NCBI GenBank assembly: GCA_030530985.1
Contig: JAUMTX010000011.1
Location: 1-63,949 of the forward strand
Source of the DNA: Corynebacterium sp.
GTDB lineage: Bacteria > Actinomycetota > Actinomycetes > Mycobacteriales > Mycobacteriaceae
Length of the DNA: 63,949 nt
Reading direction: 5' to 3'
The translations under genes and the position numbers were made by a program. The notes beneath the pieces are model-generated. The model had not been told where the DNA came from. It did no database searches and was given only the letters and a program-made list of their open reading frames with translations. Each line of letters opens with the position of its first letter. Within the stretch, counting starts at the first letter, position 1. Below are positions 37,232 to 46,073 of the stretch, piece by piece.

Positions 37232-38835
37232 TAACGGAGACCTCCTAGTAGGGCGAAGCGCAGGACTCCCATTGGGATGGAGCCTTCACGCAGGGCGCGG
37301 GCGTGGAATTCCTTGAGGGACATGCCGGAGGCAACAGCATCGCGGCGCAAGTCCTGCCAGAGGCGCTGGCCGAGCGCATAGGATGGGGCCTGGCCTGGCC
37401 AACCCAGGTAGCGCATGAGTTCAAATTGGCGGTTTTCCGGGGCCATTGCCACATTATCGGCGAGGAATTGGGCGGCGTGGTTATAGTCCCAGCCGTCCTT
37501 TTGCAGGTGGACGCCAATGTCGAGTACGACGCGGGCGGCGCGTAGACGTTGGGCGTCGAGAAGCCCCATGCGGTTGGCGGGATCCTCGTGGTAGCCGAAT
37601 TCTTCCATGAGTTGCTCGGCGTAGAGTGCCCAGCCTTCGCCGTGGCCGCTATTCCAGCACGCTAGTCGACGCCACGCGTTGAGGTCCTCCTGTGCGCACA
37701 TGGCCGCACCGATTTGGAGGTGGTGGCCAGGAACACCCTCATGGAAGACGGTGGTGAGTTCCTGCCAGGTGTGGAATTCGGTCTGGCCCTTTGGTACCGA
37801 CCACCACATGCGGCCGGGGCGGGAGAAGTCCTCGGATGGGCCGGTGTAGAAAATGCCGCCGGTGCCGGCCGGGTCAATGCAGGCCTCAATGCGCTGAACG
37901 GGTTCTGGGATGTCGAAGTTCACGCCATTCATATCGGCAATGACCTGGTCGGCGGTGGCCTGCATCCAATCGCGCAGGGCATCCACACCACGGATGGTGT
38001 ACTTTTCCTCCTGGTCGAGGAGCTTAAAGGCGCGGGCCACACTGGTGCCCTCCCCGTAGAGCTGGGCGGCGATGGATTCCTGTTCGGCGATGATTTCCTG
38101 GAGGCGGTCCTGGCCCCACTCATAGGCCTCATCAAGGTCGACCTTGGCGCCGACGAACTCCCAGGAGAGGGCCTCATAGCGGTCGCGGCCCACACCATCG
38201 CGCTCCCCATTGGCGCGGGTGGACTTGGGCAGGAAATCCTGGCGCAGCCACTGGGCCAGGGCGGCGGCCGCATCGCGGGCAGCCTGGGTTTCTTCATTAT
38301 CACCAGCGAGTGTGGTGAAAATATCGCCATTGGCCAGGGCCTCAGCCTGGTTGGCCACCTCCACTACCTGGCGGGCGGCGGCAATAATGCCACGGTTGGC
38401 GCCCTCAAGGAGGCTGGCGCGGTAGCCCTCCAGGGCCTGTGGGATGAGGCTAATACGGGTGCGAATATTATCGCGCTGCTGCTGGGTTTCCGTTGGCATC
38501 AGCTGCAAAGTATCGCGGATTTCCTGCAGTGGGGAGGCAATATTATTGAGGGATGCGAGGTCCTCACCACGATCGGCGAGTTCTAGCTGTACGCCGAGAC
38601 GATCCAGGACGACCTCTTTGGTGACGGCGTCGATAGGATCCTCAGGGCGGTACGTGGCGGCGAAGCTGTATACCCCGCGGGTGAGCTCCGCCATTTTTTC
38701 ATTCCACTCAGGACTAAAGTCCTGCAGTTTGTCATCAAAACCGGCAATGCCCGCGCCGGTGGCGAAGGTCGGGCACAGGGCGGCCAGGTCCTGAACGTAC
38801 TGGTCACATATTTGATCGAGCTTGCTGTTCCTCAT
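37231..38835 (-). CDS. DUF885-family putative zinc peptidase
   Basis: The 534-aa protein has the DUF885 zinc-binding sequence TVFHEGVPGHHLQIG (near residue 380) and a conserved GHGEGWALYAEQLMEE glutamate ligand region (near 414). It has no signal peptide, so a cytoplasmic carboxypeptidase-like role is likely; the substrate is unknown. A TATCCT hexamer lies 7 nt before the ATG within a short inverted repeat ATATCC-AA-GGATAT (38836-38849). It follows the LOG gene by 26 bp and overlaps cutC. Confidence 0.92.
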   Translation of the reverse strand: MRNSKLDQICDQYVQDLAALCPTFATGAGIAGFDDKLQDFSPEWNEKMAELTRGVYSFAATYRPEDPIDAVTKEVVLDRLGVQLELADRGEDLASLNNIASPLQEIRDTLQLMPTETQQQRDNIRTRISLIPQALEGYRASLLEGANRGIIAAARQVVEVANQAEALANGDIFTTLAGDNEETQAARDAAAALAQWLRQDFLPKSTRANGERDGVGRDRYEALSWEFVGAKVDLDEAYEWGQDRLQEIIAEQESIAAQLYGEGTSVARAFKLLDQEEKYTIRGVDALRDWMQATADQVIADMNGVNFDIPEPVQRIEACIDPAGTGGIFYTGPSEDFSRPGRMWWSVPKGQTEFHTWQELTTVFHEGVPGHHLQIGAAMCAQEDLNAWRRLACWNSGHGEGWALYAEQLMEEFGYHEDPANRMGLLDAQRLRAARVVLDIGVHLQKDGWDYNHAAQFLADNVAMAPENRQFELMRYLGWPGQAPSYALGQRLWQDLRRDAVASGMSLKEFHARALREGSIPMGVLRFALLGGLR

Positions 38836-38861
38836 ATATCCAAGGATATACCAGCAAAGGT

Positions 38862-39428
38862 TTACTCGTATTTGACACCCGGGCTGACCCAGTTCTCCAA
38901 CTGGCGGAACATATCATTAATATCGCTGGTGACAATGAGGGCATCCACATATTTACCCATGAGGAAGCCTTCCTCCACACAGTGCTCCAGCATGCGCAGC
39001 ATGGGCTGCCAGTAGCCGAGGGTGTCAAAAAGCACGATGGGGCCCATGCCTTCATAGAGCTGCTGCATGGTGTAAATCTCGTAGAATTCCTCCAAAGTTC
39101 CGGATCCACCAGGCAAAACAATAAAAGCTTGGGAGAGTTGCTCCATGCGGGCCTTGCGCACTCGCATATCTTCCACGCGCTCCAGGACGCTGAGGTTGCT
39201 GTGCGCAATCTCCTTATCGGCCAGGTGGTGCGGGATCACACCGTGCACATAGCCGCCGGCAGCCATGGCGGCATCACCAACCGCACCCATGAGGCCAATA
39301 TCGCCGCCACCGTAGACCAAGCCATAACCGCGCTTGGCGATTTCCTCAGCCACTGCCACTGCATCGGCACGGTACTCAGGGCGGTTACCCTCTGCTGCTC
39401 CACAATAAACGGCGATATTTTTAATCAT
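38862..39428 (-). CDS. LOG-family nucleotide 5'-monophosphate phosphoribohydrolase
   Basis: The 188-aa protein has both LOG signatures: GGGDIGLMGAVGDAAM (about 40-55) and the catalytic PGGSGTLEEFYE (about 106-117). LOG enzymes release the base from cytokinin or purine nucleoside 5'-monophosphates; in actinobacteria they are often mislabelled lysine decarboxylases. Five base pairs separate it from the upstream gene, so it belongs to the run HAD - gamma-CA-like - LOG - DUF885 - cutC. Confidence 0.93.
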   Translation of the reverse strand: MIKNIAVYCGAAEGNRPEYRADAVAVAEEIAKRGYGLVYGGGDIGLMGAVGDAAMAAGGYVHGVIPHHLADKEIAHSNLSVLERVEDMRVRKARMEQLSQAFIVLPGGSGTLEEFYEIYTMQQLYEGMGPIVLFDTLGYWQPMLRMLEHCVEEGFLMGKYVDALIVTSDINDMFRQLENWVSPGVKYE

Positions 39429-39433
39429 GGATA

Positions 39434-39949
39434 CTAGGATAGTGCCTCGCGGTGCTCAGCGCTCAGATCGACATAGCGTCCCGCATGGGCAATAAAGCCC
39501 TCACGGTCCTGCTCCCCGAGTTGGCGCTTGACGGAACCCGGCACCCCGGCCACCAGGGAGCCGGCAGGAATCTGCGCATGCTCCTTGACCACAGAACCCG
39601 CGGCAATGAGCGAACCGGTGCCAATGCGGGAGTGGCTGAGCACGGTGGCCTGCATGCCAATCAGGGAGGCGGATTCAATATAGGCGCCGTGCACCATGGC
39701 CATGTGGCCCAGGGTCACGTCCTCTTCGAGAATGCAGGGGGCGTCGCGCTCCACATGGAGCACGCAGTTATCCTGCACATTAGAGCGCGCACCAATCACA
39801 ATGGGCGCCAGGTCCCCGCGCAGTACGGCACCATAGTAGATGCCCGCATCGGGGCCGATTTCCACATCGCCAATGAGGGTGGCATTGGGCGCCACAAAAG
39901 CGGTGGGGTGAATTCGTGGGGTTTTTCCGCGGAAAGGAATAATAGGCAT
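39434..39949 (-). CDS. Gamma-carbonic-anhydrase-like left-handed beta-helix protein
   Basis: The 171-aa protein consists of hexapeptide repeats (IHPTAFVAPNATLIGDVEIG...) forming a left-handed beta helix. The metal-binding histidines of the gamma-CA/PaaY/YrdA family are present in NCVLHVERD and LGHMAMVHGA. Real carbonic anhydrase activity is uncertain for this subfamily. It shares a base with the HAD gene stop (TAATG) and lies 5 bp before LOG. Confidence 0.9.
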   Translation of the reverse strand: MPIIPFRGKTPRIHPTAFVAPNATLIGDVEIGPDAGIYYGAVLRGDLAPIVIGARSNVQDNCVLHVERDAPCILEEDVTLGHMAMVHGAYIESASLIGMQATVLSHSRIGTGSLIAAGSVVKEHAQIPAGSLVAGVPGSVKRQLGEQDREGFIAHAGRYVDLSAEHREALS

Positions 39950-40530
39950 TAGAGGACCGCCTTTACTGAATCAATGCCGGTGAACTGGTAGGCCTTGAGG
40001 CCAACGCCGCGCGCCGCCTCAACATTTTCTAGGTTATCGTCGAAGAAGAAGGTCTCTTCGGCCTCGGTGCCGAGCTGCTCCAGGGCAATGCGGAAGGCCT
40101 CTGGGCGGGGCTTTTCATTCTTGATTTCGCAGGAGAGCGTGACCGAGTGGAATTTCTGCAGCCAGGGGTTTTCGGCCAGCATGAGGCGCGCCAGGGTTTC
40201 GGGAATATTGGAGAGCAGGCCAACCCGCCAGCCGTCCTCAATGAGCCCGGTGACAAATTCGACCATTTCGGGGTCGGCTTGGCGCCATCCGGAGTAGTCC
40301 ACGCGAATGGCTTCTTCAATATCGAAGTCGCGCAGCCCTGTTTCTTCCTGGAATTGCTGCCAGAATTCCTGGTCGGTGATGCGGCCGCCGTCCAGTGGGC
40401 CGCGGAGTTTCCAAAATGCCTCCCAGATGCTGGAGTCGCCGTGCACAACCTGTTCAATTTCGCGCATGGCCTGGTCGCCCTGGGTTAGCAGGAGCACACC
40501 GTAGAGGTCAAAGAGAATATTTTTCTTCAT
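39949..40530 (-). CDS. HAD-family hydrolase
   Basis: The 193-aa phosphatase-like protein has HAD motif I FDLYGVLL (nucleophile Asp; the second Asp is Tyr, as in haloacid-dehalogenase-like members), motif II LLSNIPE, motif III Lys in CEIKNEKPRPEAF and motif IV FFFDDNLENVEAA. The substrate is unknown. TATAAT (40537-40542) lies 6 nt before the ATG, suggesting leaderless initiation from a promoter region shared with the divergent ALDH gene. First gene of a long minus-strand run. Confidence 0.9.
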   Translation of the reverse strand: MKKNILFDLYGVLLLTQGDQAMREIEQVVHGDSSIWEAFWKLRGPLDGGRITDQEFWQQFQEETGLRDFDIEEAIRVDYSGWRQADPEMVEFVTGLIEDGWRVGLLSNIPETLARLMLAENPWLQKFHSVTLSCEIKNEKPRPEAFRIALEQLGTEAEETFFFDDNLENVEAARGVGLKAYQFTGIDSVKAVL

Positions 40531-40558
40531 GTCCTCATTATAGGAGTACCCTTGTCCT
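40531..40558. promoter_or_regulatory. 28-bp divergent promoter region, both genes leaderless
   Basis: Only 28 bp separate the HAD and ALDH start codons. On the minus strand TATAAT occupies 40537-40542, and on the plus strand TACCCT occupies 40547-40552, each 6 nt from its own ATG. The -35 regions must therefore lie inside the opposite gene. Confidence 0.55.
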
Positions 40559-41986
40559 ATGGATGCCTTTGCTCGCGCACGTCAGGTCCAACGATCCTGG
40601 GCGGCCTCCACGCCCTATGTTCGTTGCACATTTTTTGGCCGTTTTTATCGAATCGTCCTGGATAATTCCGAAAAAATCATGGATTCTATCCAAATGGAGA
40701 CAGGTAAGGCGCGCCGCCATGCCTTTGATGAGGTGCTCGACGTGGCCCAAACCGCGGGCTATTATGCCCGGCGCAGCCCGTGGATGCTCAGCGGGAAGCG
40801 CCGCCGCGCCATGATTCCTGTGCTGACTTCCGCGCGGGTTCTGCATCGCCCCCACGGGGTTGTGGGCATTATTTGCCCGTGGAACTTTCCTTTTTCCCTT
40901 GTGCTTGTCGACGCCATGGCAGCGCTCATGGCCGGCAATGCTGTCGTCCTCAAACCCTCCCCTTTCTGTGTGGAGACCGCCCGCCTGGCCCGGGAGTTGC
41001 TCATTGAGGCTGGTCTTCCCGAGGAGCTTTTTAGCCTGGTGGTTGAGGATGAGTTGGGGGTGGATACGGAAAGCTTGGGCCGCCGTATGGCTAAGGAGTG
41101 CGATTATGTGCTCATGACGGGTTCGGCTGCCAGTGCTTCGGCGGTGGCCGGCTATTGTGCCGCCCACCATACTCCTTTTGATGCGGAATTGGGTGGCAAG
41201 AATGCCATGATTGTTTCGGCCACGGCGGATGTGGAGTTGGCTATTGCGGGGGCGGTGTCGAGTGCTTTCGATCATGCCGGCCAGGTGTGTTTGTCCACGG
41301 AGCGCATCTATGTGCAGGATTCGGTCTATGAGGCTTTCCTTCAGGGTTTTGTGGCCCGCACCAAGGGGCTTCGGGTGGCGGCGGATGCCTCCTGGGAGAC
41401 GGATATGGGTTCTTTGATTAATACCCAGCACATGGAGAAGGTGCACCGCATGGTGACTGAGGCTGAGCAGGAGGGCGCCACTATTGTGATTGGCGGGCAC
41501 CCACTGCCCCACCTTGGCCCGGCTTTCTATGCCCCCACGATTATTACCGGGGCGGGCCCGGAGTTCAGTATCCACCGCAAGGAAGTTTTTGGCCCTGTGG
41601 TTGTGGTTCATCCGGTGAGGGACATGCCGGAGGCCATTGCTTTGGCCAATGCAAGCCCTTATGGTTTGGCCGCCTCTATTTATGGTTCGCCTCGGTGGTG
41701 CCGCCAGGCGGCCAAGCAGTTGCGCGCCGGCACAGTGACAATGAATTCCCCGTACCGTCTTGGCTGGGCGAGCCTGGACACACCGATGGGTGGTTTTGGG
41801 CTTTCGGGCCATGGGCGCCGCCACGGCCGTGAGGGTTTGGTGCGTTGGACCGCAGAGGTATCAGTGACGGGGCCACGATGGGTGGGCGTCGGCAAGGCTC
41901 TTTTTGGCGGCAAAGGTATTTCCTCCCAGGAGGAGGCCGACCTCATGGCCAAAATCGTGGCTTTACGTGCAAAATTTCTTGGATAA
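40559..41986 (+). CDS. Aldehyde dehydrogenase, succinate-semialdehyde type
   Basis: The 475-aa NAD(P)-dependent enzyme has the cofactor region PWNFPFSL, the catalytic Glu in ELGGKNAMIV (about residue 222) and the catalytic Cys in HAGQVCLSTERI (about 242). The closest family by eye is the actinobacterial succinate-semialdehyde dehydrogenase group (GabD2-like), which begins directly with the Rossmann region and is of similar length. The substrate is not proven. It stands alone, divergent from the HAD operon, and ends 26 bp before the mycolyltransferase. Confidence 0.9.
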   Translation: MDAFARARQVQRSWAASTPYVRCTFFGRFYRIVLDNSEKIMDSIQMETGKARRHAFDEVLDVAQTAGYYARRSPWMLSGKRRRAMIPVLTSARVLHRPHGVVGIICPWNFPFSLVLVDAMAALMAGNAVVLKPSPFCVETARLARELLIEAGLPEELFSLVVEDELGVDTESLGRRMAKECDYVLMTGSAASASAVAGYCAAHHTPFDAELGGKNAMIVSATADVELAIAGAVSSAFDHAGQVCLSTERIYVQDSVYEAFLQGFVARTKGLRVAADASWETDMGSLINTQHMEKVHRMVTEAEQEGATIVIGGHPLPHLGPAFYAPTIITGAGPEFSIHRKEVFGPVVVVHPVRDMPEAIALANASPYGLAASIYGSPRWCRQAAKQLRAGTVTMNSPYRLGWASLDTPMGGFGLSGHGRRHGREGLVRWTAEVSVTGPRWVGVGKALFGGKGISSQEEADLMAKIVALRAKFLG

Positions 41987-42012
41987 GCCGGCCTGTCGGG
42001 TACACTATTCCC

Positions 42013-43035
42013 ATGCGAGTGCGCCGATATTTTAATATTCTTGTCAGCCTTCTATTAGCAATTCTGATGGTTGGAGTTTCCGTGGCCCCTGCCCGCGCCG
42101 ATATCGACAACCGTTCATGGTTGCGTCCCGGCTGCGAATGGTCGGTGCACGGCCAAGGCATGCAGCTCTGCTATGTGCCTTCCCCTTCCAATGGTCGCGC
42201 CATGGGCGTGGTCATCCTGCCTGCCAAGTATGGTGGCGACGGTGGCCTCTATATGCTTGGCGGCATTGGCACCGTGGAAAATGACGCCCAGTGGGCCAAT
42301 ACTGCGGCCCCTGCGATTTTCCAGGATGATAATGTCAACCTGATTATGCCAACCGGCGGCGAGGGCCAGTTCTATGCGGACTGGATGTACCCAGGCACCC
42401 CAATTACGAATAACAGCTGGCAGCTGCTGCCACCACCAAAGCAGATTAAGTGGGAAACCTTCCTCACCCAGGAGCTGCCTGTGTGGCTCCAGGAGCACTT
42501 TGGTGTGAATCCGCACCGTAATTCCATTATTGGTATTTCCATGGGTGCACTCTCCACCCTCACCTTGGCTGAACGCCACCCTGACCAGTTCCGCCAGACT
42601 TTCGCCATGTCCGGCTTCCTTGACCCAGGCATGTTTGGCCACCTTGTTATGCTCACCATGCTGAGCTTGGTCACCCCACTATTTGGTGGCGGCCTCATCT
42701 TCCAGATGTGGGGCTTTAACCCATTTGTGCTGTGGAATAATATGATGCGCCTGGACCCTGTGGCGGATCTCAATGGTCTGCGCACTGTGGACACCATTAT
42801 TTGGGTGGGCGATGGTCGTGTGCCGCTGGGTCAGACCATGCCAGCGGGCTTCGCTTTCATCCCGGCCTTCCTTGGCGAGTGGATGATTAACCTCTCCACC
42901 CGCAGCTTCTTGCTCAAGGCAAACCTGGCTGGTGTTCACACCACCTTCCTGACAGGCCCTGGCCTCCACGCCTGGCCAACCTGGGAGCTGCGCCTGGCTG
43001 AGCAGAAGGGCCGCATCTTGTCGGTCGTTGGCTAA
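42013..43035 (+). CDS. cmt: Antigen-85-type mycolyltransferase / esterase
   Basis: The 340-aa protein has a signal peptide (MRVRRYFNILVSLLLAILMV..., cleaved near ARADI) and an alpha/beta-hydrolase fold. The nucleophile Ser is in GISMGALSTLTLAERHP (about residue 179), and the His in GPGLHAWPTWELRL near the C-terminus. Such enzymes transfer mycolic acids between trehalose monomycolate and the cell envelope. Two Cys near the N-terminus (PGCEW, MQLCYV) may form a disulfide. TACACT lies 6 nt before the ATG (leaderless), and a strong terminator follows. This gene marks the organism as one of the mycolata. Confidence 0.9.
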   Translation: MRVRRYFNILVSLLLAILMVGVSVAPARADIDNRSWLRPGCEWSVHGQGMQLCYVPSPSNGRAMGVVILPAKYGGDGGLYMLGGIGTVENDAQWANTAAPAIFQDDNVNLIMPTGGEGQFYADWMYPGTPITNNSWQLLPPPKQIKWETFLTQELPVWLQEHFGVNPHRNSIIGISMGALSTLTLAERHPDQFRQTFAMSGFLDPGMFGHLVMLTMLSLVTPLFGGGLIFQMWGFNPFVLWNNMMRLDPVADLNGLRTVDTIIWVGDGRVPLGQTMPAGFAFIPAFLGEWMINLSTRSFLLKANLAGVHTTFLTGPGLHAWPTWELRLAEQKGRILSVVG

Positions 43036-43051
43036 GGCCCCTGAAGATACG

Positions 43052-43082
43052 AAAAAACCCACCGTGAGGTGGGTTTTTCTTT
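43052..43082 (+). terminator. Intrinsic terminator of the mycolyltransferase gene
   Basis: AAAAAACCCACC / GGTGGGTTTTTCTTTT with a 4-nt loop, 16 bases after the stop codon. The A-tract also gives a T-tract on the minus strand, where it can terminate tRNA-Leu transcription. Confidence 0.92.
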
Positions 43083-43084
43083 TG

Positions 43085-43167
43085 TGGGCGAAGGGGGACT
43101 TGAACCCCCACGTCCCGAAGGACACTGGCACCTGAAGCCAGCGCGTCTGCCATTCCGCCACTCGCCC
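43085..43167 (-). tRNA. tRNA-Leu (CAG)
   Basis: Read on the minus strand, a class II tRNA of 83 nt: acceptor GGGCGAG pairs with CTTCGCCC-A, the anticodon stem CTGGC/GCCAG encloses TTCAGGT (anticodon CAG), the long variable arm is TGTCCTTCGGGACG, and the T arm is GGGGGTTCAAGTCCCCC. No CCA is encoded. It flanks fhaA, as in many Mycobacteriales. Confidence 0.96.
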
Positions 43168-43271
43168 GTGGGCACAATCAATGTGCGTTAAACAGAATAC
43201 ATCGGAATATATAAATTCTCCAAACTCGCAGGATAATCGGGGAGTATCTCCCATTTTTTGCCCGGGGGAAT

Positions 43272-43277
43272 TATACT
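43272..43277 (+). promoter_or_regulatory. Candidate -10 of the fhaA-pknB operon
   Basis: TATACT lies about 60 nt upstream of the fhaA start. No clear -35 is visible; the stretch between tRNA-Leu and fhaA (43168-43335) holds no other feature. Confidence 0.5.
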
Positions 43278-43335
43278 AGTGGGATATGTTGAGGAAAGAA
43301 GGTGATTGGTCCGTATGTCCGTAGGAGATTCGTTC

Positions 43336-44169
43336 ATGGGTAAAATGGCGAAGCTCGACAGTTCTCTCCAGCGAGGATTGGATAATGGCTTCGCCTTCAT
43401 CTTCGGTGGTCGCGTGGTGCCGGCGGAGCTGGAGGAGATGCTCAAGCAAGAGGCAGCCGATAATGTGGTGCGCACCTATGAGGGGAGCGTCGAGGCGCCG
43501 CATTTCTTCCGGATTGAGGTGAGTCCCAAGGACTTCCGCAACCTCAGCCAGGACCCTGACCTGCCACAACACCTTGCTGATTTGATGACACGCTATATCC
43601 GCAATAAGGGCTGGACCGTTGCGGGCCGTGTTATTGTGCAATTAGAACTAGACAGTGGCCTGCGCACAGGACAACTCAAGCCACATACAAGCATGGAGTC
43701 CACCGAGCATGATTCGAGTGGGTTCTTTCCGCAGGATGCGATTGAAGCAGTACCAGAACCAGTCCCAACTGAGCCAGAGGTAGAGATGAATATTCCGCAG
43801 TCCAATAGCCATGCAAGCACCGAGTTTATTGCCGCCCAGCCAAAGGCGCCTCATGGGGGTCTGCAAAATACGAATGGCCCAACCATTACTCTCATGTTGC
43901 AGGATGGTTCCAGCCGCACCTACCTGGTGCAGAATGGCCGTAATCTGATTGGCCGCGGTAATGATGTGGATTTCCGCCTGCCGGATACGGGTGTGTCCCG
44001 CCACCACCTGGAGATCAACTGGGATGGTCGCGATGCTGTGCTCACCGACCTGAATTCCACCAACGGCACCATGGTCAATGACATGGTTGTGGAGAATTGG
44101 CTGCTGGCGGATGGCGATGTGATCACCATTGGCCACTCCTATATTGAAGTTCGTATTACGGGTAACTAA
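43336..44169 (+). CDS. fhaA: FhaA: DUF3662 and FHA domain protein
   Basis: The 277-aa protein has an N-terminal DUF3662 domain (about 1-115; GFAFIFGGRVVPAELEEMLK), a variable linker, and a C-terminal FHA domain (about 200-275: LIGRGNDVDFRLPDTGVSRHH, NSTNGTMVND) that binds phosphothreonine. In mycobacteria FhaA is recruited by PknB-phosphorylated proteins such as the MurJ pseudokinase and helps control peptidoglycan synthesis. The ATG at 43336 follows AGGAG by 8 nt; upstream in-frame starts lack this. First gene of the seven-gene signalling operon. Confidence 0.94.
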   Translation: MGKMAKLDSSLQRGLDNGFAFIFGGRVVPAELEEMLKQEAADNVVRTYEGSVEAPHFFRIEVSPKDFRNLSQDPDLPQHLADLMTRYIRNKGWTVAGRVIVQLELDSGLRTGQLKPHTSMESTEHDSSGFFPQDAIEAVPEPVPTEPEVEMNIPQSNSHASTEFIAAQPKAPHGGLQNTNGPTITLMLQDGSSRTYLVQNGRNLIGRGNDVDFRLPDTGVSRHHLEINWDGRDAVLTDLNSTNGTMVNDMVVENWLLADGDVITIGHSYIEVRITGN

Positions 44170-44180
44170 AGGACTATTGC

Positions 44181-44639
44181 ATGAGCGACGCGCTACTGTT
44201 GACTTTCCGCATTGGACTGCTGGTCCTTTTGTGGCTTTTTATCATTTTGGCTTTGAATACGCTGCGCCGCGATACGAATAAGGTTGCGGGTGTGAGCCGT
44301 GCACCCCGCGCGGGCAAGAGGGCCAAGCGGGCCAAGAGCACCACCACTGGCCAGATTCTCCAGATTATGGATGGCCCAATGATGGGTTCCACCCTGGATA
44401 TTAGTGCCCTGGAGGAGGTCACTATTGGCCGCAGCCCGGATTGTACTTTTATTGTGCGCGATGATTATGCTTCCTCCCGCCACGCCCGCCTGTTTAGGCG
44501 CGGTAATGACTGGTTTGTGGAGGATCTGGAGTCCCGCAATGGCACCTTTGTGGGTGATTATCGTATTGATCAGCCTGAGCGCTTCGGCCCCGGTGTTGAT
44601 ATTAAAATTGGTAGCACGACCCTGCGCCTCAACCCCTAA
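44181..44639 (+). CDS. fhaB: FhaB/FipA: membrane-anchored FHA protein
   Basis: The 152-aa protein has one N-terminal membrane helix (LLTFRIGLLVLLWLFIILAL, about 5-25), a basic linker (RAPRAGKRAKRAK) and a C-terminal FHA domain with VTIGRSPDCTFIVRDDYASS, SRHARLF and SRNGTFV. In mycobacteria the homologue FipA links FtsZ and FtsQ and is phosphorylated by PknA. The linker threonines (KSTTTGQ) are plausible kinase sites. It follows fhaA by 11 bp. Confidence 0.93.
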   Translation: MSDALLLTFRIGLLVLLWLFIILALNTLRRDTNKVAGVSRAPRAGKRAKRAKSTTTGQILQIMDGPMMGSTLDISALEEVTIGRSPDCTFIVRDDYASSRHARLFRRGNDWFVEDLESRNGTFVGDYRIDQPERFGPGVDIKIGSTTLRLNP

Positions 44640-44654
44640 TTTTAAGGTGTGACC

Positions 44655-46073
44655 ATGCTTAATTTTGATTTTGCTACAGCTTCTGACAGAGGTCTAGTCC
44701 GCCAGAATAATGAGGACTCGGCCTATGCCGGCCCACACCTGCTCGCTTTGGCGGATGGTATGGGTGGCCACGCAGCTGGTGAGGTTGCCTCCCAGCTGAT
44801 GATTGACCGTATCCGCCAGTTGGATGGCGGGGTGGATTCCTTGGAGGGCTTTGGCGCCGATTCTGTTTTGGGTTTGATGGCCGAGGTGGCCGCCCAGGCG
44901 AATAAGGCCATTGCTGATGGGGTTCGTGAAAATCCGGAGACGGATGGCATGGGCACCACCCTTACTGCCCTGCTTTTGCATTCCACTGAGGAGGGCACGG
45001 AGCTGGGCATGTGCCATGTGGGTGATAGCCGTGGCTACCGCCTGCGCGATGGGGTTCTTGAGCAGATTACGGTGGATGATACTTTTGTCCAGTCCCTGGT
45101 CAATAAGGGTAAATTGGATCCTTCGGAGGTGTCCACCCACCCGCAGCGTTCCCTGATTTTGAAGGCCTATACGGGTCGTCCTGTTGAGCCTACTCTTTCT
45201 TTGATTGATGTTCGCCCTGGTGACCGTTTCCTTTTGTGCTCTGATGGTCTGAGTGACCCTGTGAGCTTCTCGACGATCCAAGAAACCCTCCCCAAGGGCA
45301 CCCCAGCTGAGGCGGCCCGCCAATTGGTAAGCCTGGCTCTTCGTGGCGGCGGCCCCGATAATGTGACGGTGGTTGTTGCGGATGTGAGCGAAGGGGGCGT
45401 CGATAAGCCCGCGGAATTGGCGGGTGCGATCAATGGCGACCAGCCGGAGGACCCGCGACCTGATACCGCCGCGGGGCGCGCCGCCGCAGTGCAATTGCGT
45501 AATTCGGTGGCTGCCCGCTCCCCCATGGTTGTGGATGGGACAGAGATTTCCGCAGATGAGAAGCCTAAGCGCAGGGGTCGTACTATTGCCCTCGCGCTTT
45601 TTGGCGTTATTGTGCTGCTTTTGGTAGCAGCTGTGCCCGCCGGCTCTTTTTATGTGCGCAATAAGTATTTTTTGAGCACTAATGAGGGCCAGATTGTGGT
45701 GATGAATGGTCTGAACCACAAGGTGGGTTCCTGGACGCTCAATAGTGAGTATCAGAAGGCCTGTTTGAGTGCTTCGGGCGATATTAAGGTGGTGGATATT
45801 TCCTCCTCCGAGTCCGACTGCCAGCCTTTTAGCTATTCGGATTTGACCCAGGAGGGTCGCCGCGCCTTTGATTCTTCCGCCACCTACGACTATGACGGGG
45901 TTGTGGAGGTTTTGCGCACCCTGGGCCGTCAAACCCTGCCGGTCTGTGTGGTGCGCCAGGGTTCTGATGCTTTGAGCACTCATTCGGATCAGGAGTCCAG
46001 CCCTGAGGATCTCATGACCCCTGGGGTGTCCTGCCGCATTGCCCTTGATATGCCTACGGCGGTGAATTCATGA
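44655..46073 (+). CDS. pstP: PP2C-type Ser/Thr phosphatase PstP
   Basis: The 472-aa membrane phosphatase reverses PknA/PknB phosphorylation. The cytoplasmic PP2C domain (about 1-240) has RGLVRQNNEDSAY, the metal-binding ADGMGGHAAGE, HVGDSRGYRLRDG, CSDGLSDPV and GGPDNVTVVV. A linker, one membrane helix (about 312-334) and an extracytoplasmic domain with three Cys follow. The ATG at 44655 is favoured (AAGG 7 nt upstream); the GTG two codons earlier is an alternative. The end overlaps rodA (ATGA). Confidence 0.95.
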   Translation: MLNFDFATASDRGLVRQNNEDSAYAGPHLLALADGMGGHAAGEVASQLMIDRIRQLDGGVDSLEGFGADSVLGLMAEVAAQANKAIADGVRENPETDGMGTTLTALLLHSTEEGTELGMCHVGDSRGYRLRDGVLEQITVDDTFVQSLVNKGKLDPSEVSTHPQRSLILKAYTGRPVEPTLSLIDVRPGDRFLLCSDGLSDPVSFSTIQETLPKGTPAEAARQLVSLALRGGGPDNVTVVVADVSEGGVDKPAELAGAINGDQPEDPRPDTAAGRAAAVQLRNSVAARSPMVVDGTEISADEKPKRRGRTIALALFGVIVLLLVAAVPAGSFYVRNKYFLSTNEGQIVVMNGLNHKVGSWTLNSEYQKACLSASGDIKVVDISSSESDCQPFSYSDLTQEGRRAFDSSATYDYDGVVEVLRTLGRQTLPVCVVRQGSDALSTHSDQESSPEDLMTPGVSCRIALDMPTAVNS

